Shown here: positions 1-4,820 of the stretch, piece by piece
How the letters are laid out: every line of letters starts with the position of its first letter
How positions within the stretch are numbered: position 1 is the first letter of the stretch
From: ChocPot-Mid sp964511865
GTDB taxonomy: Bacteria; Bacteroidota; Ignavibacteria; Kapaibacteriales; UBA2268
Assembly: GCA_964511865.1 (NCBI GenBank)
Contig: CAZEHW010000131.1
Coordinates: forward strand, 1-9,645
DNA length: 9,645 bases
Reading direction: 5' to 3'
Translations under genes and position numbers: made by a program
The notes under the pieces: model-generated
What the model was told of the DNA's origin: nothing
What the model saw: only the letters and a program-made list of their open reading frames with translations
Database searches by the model: none

Positions 1-129
1 ATCCAGGCTGCACGCAATGCCGGTATGATTGTTACCGATGTACGGTCGTGGTACGACTCGAACTGGTAAGCCATACCCTCTGAAACGTAATTTTTCCCGC
101 CAGCCAGGGATAAAGCATTAATGCTCTCC
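1..129. other. Foreign or chimeric sequence of higher GC at window edge
   Basis: This stretch is roughly 50% GC (33 of the first 60 bases are G or C), against about one third in the rest of the window. The homology of the neighbouring exonuclease III gene stops abruptly at about position 130. On the plus strand, frame 1 is open from base 1 to a TAA at 67-69 and reads like a protein C-terminus (part: ARNAGMIVTDVRSWY). On the minus strand a frame from ATG at about 76 to the edge is also open (starting MAYQFESYHDRTSV). I recognise neither. It could be the end of an unrelated gene joined by an assembly or library chimera, or the edge of an insertion. The composition break and gene disruption are seen directly; the cause is inference. 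Confidence 0.55.
114..125. repeat. Perfect 12-bp palindrome at the composition junction
   Basis: AGCATTAATGCT equals its own reverse complement. It sits between the higher-GC left edge and the point where exonuclease III homology ends (about 130). It could be chance, a fold-back point of a chimera, or a target or terminal site of an inserted element. Confidence 0.5.
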
Positions 130-546
130 GAAATCCATTTTATATATCAATCTGTCAGTATCTGTATAACCTTTAGGAAAGTATATATTAAGTAAGATAA
201 AGTTCTCAAAATGTGTTTCTGCCAGTCTGCCTTCTACATCAAATTTTTCAATACCTAAATGGTAGTTCACTTTTATTGGTTTCGTTTTTGTAAATGTAAC
301 AACTCCGCTGTATCCCTTTTTTGAAGTACAGGAATGATAATATCCGGAATATCCTTCAGGCTCTCTTAATGCTTCATCAATTTGCTCAACCGATGCCTTT
401 GTCTCCTGCAAACAGATAATATCAGGATTTTCAGATTTGATAAAATCGAATAATTTATTATCCCTGCTAACCTTGTCAAATCTCTTACTCGGATTTTGTC
501 CCGTTATTGCTCTGTACCCATTTATATTCCAGGTTATAATCTTCAT
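118..546 (-). pseudogene. xth: Exonuclease III (AP endonuclease), truncated N-terminal half
   Basis: This is the N-terminal half of an ExoIII/Xth-type EEP nuclease, which nicks DNA 5' to abasic sites and acts as a 3' exonuclease in base-excision repair. The family start motif WNING (Asn7), the metal-binding LQET (Glu48) and the NIYFPKG block (Tyr122, equivalent to E. coli Tyr109) are present. The family then continues after YKMDF with a GDxN motif, a catalytic Asp and a terminal SDH. Here the frame runs into GEH and a stop, giving 142 aa against about 255 for the family. The last recognisable family residue lies at about 130, exactly where base composition changes. The fragment lacks essential catalytic residues and would be inactive if real, but a chimeric contig end is at least as likely. 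The ATG is preceded by AGGA. It lies 21 nt downstream of the histidine kinase gene on the same strand, so it is probably co-transcribed. Confidence 0.85.
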
Positions 547-567
547 AAATAATTTTCCTAAATTAAA

Positions 568-1815
568 TTACTTGTGAATTAATGTTAACGATTCTTTATT
601 AACAGGTAAGGTAAATATAAAACTTGTACCAATTCCCAACTCGCTTTCAACGCGTATGTCACCATGATTCTTTTCGACCAACTCTTTGCAAAGAACCAAA
701 CCTAAGCCCGTACCTTTTTCATTTGCTGTCCCTAAAGTAGTATGTTGAATATCAATTCTAAACAATTTATTAATATCTTCCGGCTTTATACCAATCCCTG
801 AATCTGTTACCGAAACTTCAATAAAACCGGTTCTGATTTCTTTTGATTTAATTTCAATACTGCCACCATTATTAGTAAATTTAATAGCATTTGAAACTAA
901 ATTCCTTATAATTGTATTAACCATATTTAAGTCGGCAAATATTCTTTGCTCGGTTGGTACATTGTTAATCAGCTTGATGCCTTTTTGGCTTGCCTGTAAA
1001 GAAAGTAAATCAAAGTTAAGCTTTACTATCTGATGTAAATTTTGAAGAGAAGGCTCAGAATCTACTGCACCTCTTTGAATTTTTGCCCAATGAAGAAAAT
1101 CTTCTAAAAGCTCTAACAACAATGTTGCTGATGAATGAAGGTCTTCAGAAATCTCGCTGATTTCATCTATGGTAAGATTTTTGCTCTCTTTAGATAATAT
1201 CTCCGTATATCCTATAAGACCTTGAAGCGGACCTTTCATGTCATGGGCGATTATAGAAAAGAATTTATCCTTGTTACGAATCTGTTCTTTGCTCTTCTCC
1301 TGAAACTCTGTGAATTTTGCGCTGAGTGTTATAAGTTCTTTAGCATTCTCATTTACTATATGCCTTGATGACTGTATTTCTTTCAACAATTCCTGTATTG
1401 TTTGACTTTCTGTATTTCGGTCATCTTTGATCAAATTATCTCTTTTATGCTTATTAATTATAAAATCAACATAAAATGGGAATAATGAATTTGATAAAAA
1501 ATTATAATCAATAAATCCGGATGGGTTAACTTTCTTAGCTTTTTTTATTTGTTTGTATTCTAAATCATGAGATATTATTATCTGCGGTAAGTTGATTTTT
1601 CCGGTTATCTTTTCTACAGTCCGAATACCTTTTAATGGGTCGGGATAATTTAAATCAATTATTAGTAAATCAGGATTAAATTCGTTTATTACATTTATTG
1701 TTTCCTTTGCCTTTGATTCAGAAAAAATTATTTCAAAATCAATGTCATCATTCTTTTGTATCTTCTCGAACTCTGGGTTTTTTAATCCGACAACTAATAT
1801 CTTTATCAACTTCAT
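568..1815 (-). CDS. Soluble hybrid histidine kinase with degenerate N-terminal receiver domain
   Basis: This 415-aa protein has no membrane segment or signal peptide and is predicted cytoplasmic. Residues 1-120 look like a CheY-type receiver. The putative phospho-acceptor Asp54 is kept (LLIIDLNYPDP), but the acidic pair after strand 1 is VG (residues 9-10) and the conserved Lys region reads GFIDYNF with no Lys. Residues about 125-185 are charged and probably coiled coil. HisKA follows with the phospho-accepting His191 (SIIAHDMKGPL). The HATPase_c domain has an N box (NLVSNAIKF, 305-313), a G1 box (DSGIGI, 338-343) and a G2 box (GTGLGL, 368-373), so the kinase core appears intact. No partner response regulator is in the window. 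The ATG has only a weak upstream GGAA. A TAAATTTG promoter element lies about 40 nt upstream. Kinase assignment is firm; signal and target are unknown. Confidence 0.93.
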   Translation of the reverse strand: MKLIKILVVGLKNPEFEKIQKNDDIDFEIIFSESKAKETINVINEFNPDLLIIDLNYPDPLKGIRTVEKITGKINLPQIIISHDLEYKQIKKAKKVNPSGFIDYNFLSNSLFPFYVDFIINKHKRDNLIKDDRNTESQTIQELLKEIQSSRHIVNENAKELITLSAKFTEFQEKSKEQIRNKDKFFSIIAHDMKGPLQGLIGYTEILSKESKNLTIDEISEISEDLHSSATLLLELLEDFLHWAKIQRGAVDSEPSLQNLHQIVKLNFDLLSLQASQKGIKLINNVPTEQRIFADLNMVNTIIRNLVSNAIKFTNNGGSIEIKSKEIRTGFIEVSVTDSGIGIKPEDINKLFRIDIQHTTLGTANEKGTGLGLVLCKELVEKNHGDIRVESELGIGTSFIFTLPVNKESLTLIHK

Positions 1816-1855
1816 GTTTTGATTTGTTCCGGTATATTAAAAATTATGTAAAATA

Positions 1856-1888
1856 CAAATTTAAAAAAAGATTACTAAATATTACAAT
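1856..1888 (-). promoter_or_regulatory. Putative Bacteroidota-type promoter for the histidine kinase gene
   Basis: On the minus strand, TAAATTTG (1856-1863) matches the -7 consensus TAnnTTTG. ATTG (1885-1888) sits 21 nt upstream as a partial -33 TTTG. The -7 box ends about 40 nt before the kinase ATG. The setting is very AT-rich, so chance matches are possible, but the position resembles those of the other two promoters in this window. Confidence 0.45.
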
Positions 1889-1928
1889 ATTATATATATA
1901 TTCTTTTAAATTAATTTTAATAAAACAA

Positions 1929-2597
1929 TTAATTCTTTAAAGGCATTACATTTATTTGTGAATTATTCACCGGAGAATTCACAGCATCAGAAACCTGATA
2001 AGCATTCATAAAATCAGAAGGATAAGGTCTTAACATATAAGTCAAATCTTTACCTTCTTCTTCCGAAAGCCATAACAATCTTTCCTCAGGCAAAAGTATA
2101 ACAGGCATCCTATTATGAATTGGTTTCATCAATTCATTCGGCTCTGTCGTTATTATTACTGTGCTTGTAATAATCTCATTGTCCGGGCTTTTCCATCTGT
2201 CCCAAAGCCCGGCGAAAGTAAACGGCTCACCTGTTTTCAATTTGATAAAATGAGGAATTTTTCTTTTACTCCCTTCAATCTTTTGCCACTCAAAAAAACC
2301 ATCAGCAAAAATCAAACATCTTTTTCGGGCGAACAAACTTTTAAACGCAACCTTTTCGTGCAATGTTTCCGCTCTCGCATTAATCATTTTATTCCCGATT
2401 GATTTATCTTTTGCCCATGACGGTATTAAACCCCAATGAGCAAATGTAATTTCTTTTGGATTATTATTAGTTACAACAGCTACCTGTTGTGTCGGAGCGA
2501 TATTATAGCTCGGCTTAATATCTTTACTACTGTAAAGTTCCGGTAACAATTTCTCAACTTCATCTGTTTTAGCTGATAACGCAAATCTTCCGCACAT
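1929..2597 (-). CDS. SRAP-family abasic-site DNA-protein crosslink protein (YedK/HMCES-like)
   Basis: This is a 222-aa SOS-response-associated peptidase-fold protein, the same length as E. coli YedK. The family crosslinks Cys2 covalently to abasic sites in single-stranded DNA, shielding them from cleavage at replication forks. Visible hallmarks are MCGRF with Cys2 exposed after Met removal, YNIAPTQ (Asn32), NARAET (Arg75, Glu77), GFFEW (Glu103) and HNRMPV (His161). Together these form the Cys/Asn/Glu/His active site. It is full length with no missing key residue. The ATG follows an SD AGGGAG that overlaps the stop codon of the upstream hydrolase gene, only 8 nt away, so the two are probably translationally coupled. 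No LexA-type operator was evident. A truncated exonuclease III lies two genes downstream on the same strand. The family call is firm; the gene name is left open. Confidence 0.96.
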   Translation of the reverse strand: MCGRFALSAKTDEVEKLLPELYSSKDIKPSYNIAPTQQVAVVTNNNPKEITFAHWGLIPSWAKDKSIGNKMINARAETLHEKVAFKSLFARKRCLIFADGFFEWQKIEGSKRKIPHFIKLKTGEPFTFAGLWDRWKSPDNEIITSTVIITTEPNELMKPIHNRMPVILLPEERLLWLSEEEGKDLTYMLRPYPSDFMNAYQVSDAVNSPVNNSQINVMPLKN

Positions 2598-2601
2598 AAA
2601 G

Positions 2602-2607
2602 CTCCCT
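2602..2607 (-). promoter_or_regulatory. Shine-Dalgarno site overlapping the hydrolase stop codon
   Basis: AGGGAG is followed by CTTT and then the SRAP ATG. Its first two bases are the last two of the hydrolase TAG stop. This fixes the SRAP start at the MCGRF methionine and implies that ribosomes ending on the hydrolase are placed at the SRAP start. Confidence 0.8.
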
Positions 2608-3523
2608 ATTCATCCTTAGCATTATTCATAACCTCCAATATTGCATTAACAACCGCTCCGGGATTATCAATATGAATATTATGCCCTGAATCTTTGATTA
2701 TTTCAAAATCACTATTTGTAGAAAGGTTTAGCAAATCCTTGCTGTTCTTTAGCCATAATTCCTCAGCAATTCTTACTTCATCATTTGGTATTCCAAGGCT
2801 CATTGGTAATTGAAACATAATTTCGTAGTCATGACAAAGAACTTTAACAGGTATGTTTGTGAAAACACTCAATTGCTTAAGATATTTAATGCTTTCATCC
2901 CTGCCTTCAAGCTCGCCTAAAATTGTTTTAAAATAAGATTGCTCAGATTGATATTCGATAAAAGCATCCCTAAGATACTCAGGATAATTCTGATACATTT
3001 TTACAATATGCGGCACAACAATATTTTGAAATTCCTTTATTTCCATATCTGCATAAAGTTTAAAATTCCGAATTTTCGTCTGATGCGACAACATCTCATG
3101 ATATTTTGGAATTTCAAGCTTATCGAATTCATCATCAAATTCCGAATTAGAATCAACAAGAACCAATCCTGCAACATCATTAGCATACATTTTTACAAAA
3201 TGTTGAACATAAAGTCCACCCATCCCATGACCAACCAGAACATAAGGACCGGGAACTCCGGAATTTTTAAGTGCAATATTTAATTCCTCCGCAATTTGCG
3301 GACTAATTCTTGGATTCTTACTTTCCGGACTCTCTGCATAGCCGGCTCTGTCATATGTTATAACGCATGTATGTTTTGACAATTCCCTATGTATCTCCTC
3401 CCATTCCAACGAAAGCACACCGCAATCAGGTTCTATAACAACAGGTATATCACCGGTCCCGCTAATTTTAACATACAAATTCTTCTCACCATTCGCAATA
3501 TATCTTCCGTCAAGTACTTCCAT
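2606..3523 (-). CDS. Alpha/beta hydrolase-fold protein lacking the nucleophile serine
   Basis: This 305-aa protein has the layout of a single-domain alpha/beta hydrolase. It has a beta-strand with oxyanion-type loop (VVIEPDCG, 28-35), TYDRAGYAES (56-65), the nucleophile elbow YVLVGHGMGGLY (94-105), VLVDSNS (121-127) and the catalytic-His segment DSGHNIHIDNP (278-288, His281). The elbow is normally GHSMGG. Here the nucleophile position (residue 100) is Gly, codon GGG at 3224-3226, so the classical Ser-His-Asp mechanism cannot operate. There is no signal peptide, so it is probably cytoplasmic. The SRAP gene follows after 8 nt. A TATATTTG promoter element lies about 41 nt upstream of the ATG. 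It may be a non-catalytic binding protein, like other serine-less members of the fold, or use another mechanism. Fold assignment is firm; substrate and activity are unknown. Confidence 0.9.
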   Translation of the reverse strand: MEVLDGRYIANGEKNLYVKISGTGDIPVVIEPDCGVLSLEWEEIHRELSKHTCVITYDRAGYAESPESKNPRISPQIAEELNIALKNSGVPGPYVLVGHGMGGLYVQHFVKMYANDVAGLVLVDSNSEFDDEFDKLEIPKYHEMLSHQTKIRNFKLYADMEIKEFQNIVVPHIVKMYQNYPEYLRDAFIEYQSEQSYFKTILGELEGRDESIKYLKQLSVFTNIPVKVLCHDYEIMFQLPMSLGIPNDEVRIAEELWLKNSKDLLNLSTNSDFEIIKDSGHNIHIDNPGAVVNAILEVMNNAKDE

Positions 3524-3564
3524 AAAACCATCCCAATTATTATTTTTATCAATTATTAAAACTA

Positions 3565-3598
3565 CAAATATACAACAACTGAATTATTAAACCACAAT
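3565..3598 (-). promoter_or_regulatory. Putative Bacteroidota-type promoter for the hydrolase-SRAP pair
   Basis: On the minus strand, TATATTTG (3565-3572) matches TAnnTTTG, with a partial -33 ATTG (3595-3598) 22 nt upstream. The -7 element ends 41 nt before the hydrolase ATG. The -33 match and spacing are imperfect. Confidence 0.45.
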
Positions 3599-3737
3599 CC
3601 GGCACCATCCCTGCTATACTGATCCCACCTTAGTATGAAAGTAAACTAAAAAATCCCCCTTCTATCAGGAGGGAACAAATGGGTGTGTAATATATTTTGC
3701 CAGGCTCTTCAGATAGTGGATAGTGAATTAACACTAG

Positions 3738-3757
3738 CCACGACTTTTAAGTCGTGG
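3738..3757. repeat. REP-like palindrome (CCACGACTT arms)
   Basis: CCACGACTT, two T, then AAGTCGTGG: two 9-base arms that are exact reverse complements, able to fold into a strong short hairpin. It has higher GC than its surroundings. It resembles the short extragenic palindromes mobilised by TnpA/REP-type tyrosine transposases, though no such gene is in the window. Confidence 0.6.
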
Positions 3758-3778
3758 ACAGGAAAAAGAGGAGTGTCA

Positions 3779-3790
3779 GGACTTTAGTCC
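3779..3790. repeat. Second short palindrome (GGACT-TT-AGTCC)
   Basis: Two exact 5-base arms around TT, 21 nt after the first palindrome and with a similar centre (GACTTT...AGTC). The pairing of two related palindromes suggests a REP-type doublet rather than a terminator, because no gene ends nearby. Confidence 0.45.
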
Positions 3791-3995
3791 AAAACATACT
3801 GAAGAAAAAAACATTATTCTCTATTCTAATTTCTATTTTCTAAGACCGCAACAACCTCAGACAGTCAACAAGAGTTCAGTAAAACCCGTGGACTTATACC
3901 TAAAAAAAGTATAGTAATAAAAAGTATATTCCTATCAGATTTGTCTTAATCTTTTCAAATTTTAAATTAATTACAATTCAAAAAAATTTTAAAAA

Positions 3996-4059
3996 CCCCC
4001 TAAACCCACTAAACTCTTAAACTCTTAACTCCTAAACTCCTAAACTCCTAAACCCCTAA
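3996..4059. repeat. Degenerate tandem array of 7-9 bp units, consensus CTCCTAAA
   Basis: About eight consecutive units can be read: CCCCCTAAA, CCCACTAAA, CTCTTAAA, CTCTTAA, three exact CTCCTAAA copies (4029-4052), and CCCCTAA. The strand is strikingly G-free. Unit length drifts between 7 and 9, as expected from slippage. It ends about 90 bp before the lipoprotein start, with no obvious role. Confidence 0.85.
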
Positions 4060-4148
4060 CTTCCCATACTCAATAAAAATTCCTCCTTAACGTTATCAAT
4101 ATACAAGTATTTGGATGTTTTACTAAAAAATAATTGTTGGAGTATTAG

Positions 4149-4688
4149 ATGAATAATTCTAAGATTTTACTCGCTGTAGGAATATTATTGAGTTTAATAT
4201 TTATTTCCTGTCAGGACCTTTTTCCGGACCCTGAGGTACCTGTTCAGGATGCCGTCAAATTGACGAAATCCGAATTAAAAAACACTACTGGTTACGAATG
4301 GTTCAATGGCTATTGGACTTTGTACAAACCTGATGCTACAATAGCAGACGAGATTAGTTTAACATTCGATACTACTATTCATAAAATCATTATTTTCATT
4401 GAACCTCAATGCTCTTGCAAAGAATTGGTGAGAACGCCTGCAGATTTGGTTAAAGTTTTGGATATAGCCAATATCAGTGAAGAATATTACGAGATTTATT
4501 CAATGGGTAGCGTAAAATCCAAGCATCCATTTGAAGATAAGTTGACTATTAAAAGTCTTCCGCAAGTTCATCTCCTCAAATCCGGTGAGTTTGTATATTC
4601 CGTTCTGGATACTTTTGATTTTTATTCTGCAAGGAACCAATCAACAACGATAGAATCAATTATATTAAAAGCTCTTAAAGATAATTAA
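4149..4688 (+). CDS. Lipoprotein with thioredoxin-like fold features and a CxC motif
   Basis: I do not recognise a named family for this 179-aa protein. The N-terminus (MNNSKILLAVGILLSLIFIS before Cys21) is a lipoprotein signal, so the mature protein is probably membrane-anchored in the envelope. After the hydrophobic strand KIIIFIEP (79-86), C-S-C (Cys88, Cys90) sits where thioredoxins carry CxxC. Further on, SLPQVHLLKSGEFVY (137-151) resembles the thioredoxin cis-Pro loop plus the following strand (Pro138) and turn. The spacing of about 50 residues between Cys and Pro fits a thioredoxin fold. This suggests a thiol or redox role, but that is inference and a metal-binding role for CxC is an alternative. 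The start is supported by GGAG at 4139-4142, 6 nt before ATG. A hairpin terminator follows the gene, so it may be a single transcript. Confidence 0.82.
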   Translation: MNNSKILLAVGILLSLIFISCQDLFPDPEVPVQDAVKLTKSELKNTTGYEWFNGYWTLYKPDATIADEISLTFDTTIHKIIIFIEPQCSCKELVRTPADLVKVLDIANISEEYYEIYSMGSVKSKHPFEDKLTIKSLPQVHLLKSGEFVYSVLDTFDFYSARNQSTTIESIILKALKDN

Positions 4689-4717
4689 AATCAATATCCA
4701 ATAATTGATTATTAAAC

Positions 4718-4740
4718 AAACATCTACTTCAGATGTTTTT
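4718..4740 (+). terminator. Rho-independent-type terminator after the CxC lipoprotein gene
   Basis: AAACATCT and AGATGTTT form an 8-bp perfect stem with loop ACTTC, and the T-run continues to 4740. It lies 30 nt after the stop codon at 4688 and before ftsH. The stem is A/T-rich, so it may be weak. It suggests ftsH has its own promoter in the 80 bp that follow, although no clear TAnnTTTG box was seen there. Confidence 0.65.
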
Positions 4741-4820
4741 GGTATATTATTTTAATAAAAAACAATGTATTACGTCTTTATTTTATTGAAAAAATATTTT
4801 TTAATGGAGGAAAAATTTTA

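Larger units (their letters stand above)
3524..4148. other. 625-bp gene-free region between divergent genes, with repeat debris
   Basis: I see no credible coding frame on either strand. The region holds the probable hydrolase promoter (3565-3598), two short palindromes (3738-3757, 3779-3790), pyrimidine-rich low-complexity sequence around 3810-3842, a very AT-rich part (about 3900-3995), and a degenerate CTCCTAAA-type tandem array (3996-4059). Both flanking genes are transcribed away from it, so terminators are not expected here and the palindromes need another explanation. It looks like accumulated mobile-repeat remnants. Confidence 0.7.

Noticed and set aside
1698..1940. 80-aa plus-strand frame over the 5' end of the histidine kinase gene and the following AT-rich gap
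   Set aside because: Antisense to a well-supported gene, with biased composition rich in Ile, Leu, Phe and Lys and no recognisable motif.
2115..2402. 95-aa plus-strand frame opposite SRAP
   Set aside because: Shadow of the SRAP gene; no motif, and SRAP is fully supported by its active-site residues.
2939..3283. 114-aa plus-strand frame opposite the hydrolase
   Set aside because: Antisense shadow with low-complexity composition.
3652..3676. Imperfect hairpin TCCCCC...GGAGGGA
   Set aside because: Arms mismatch, and no gene ends nearby; not strong enough to call a terminator.
3996..4059. CRISPR-like array
   Set aside because: Units are only 7-9 bp and contiguous without spacers.
4104..4113. 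AGTATTTG as a -7 box for the CxC lipoprotein gene
   Set aside because: The TA of TAnnTTTG is misplaced and no -33 element is at the right distance.
4700..4713. AATAAT-TG-ATTATT palindrome before the terminator
   Set aside because: Pure A/T weak stem, expected by chance in this composition.
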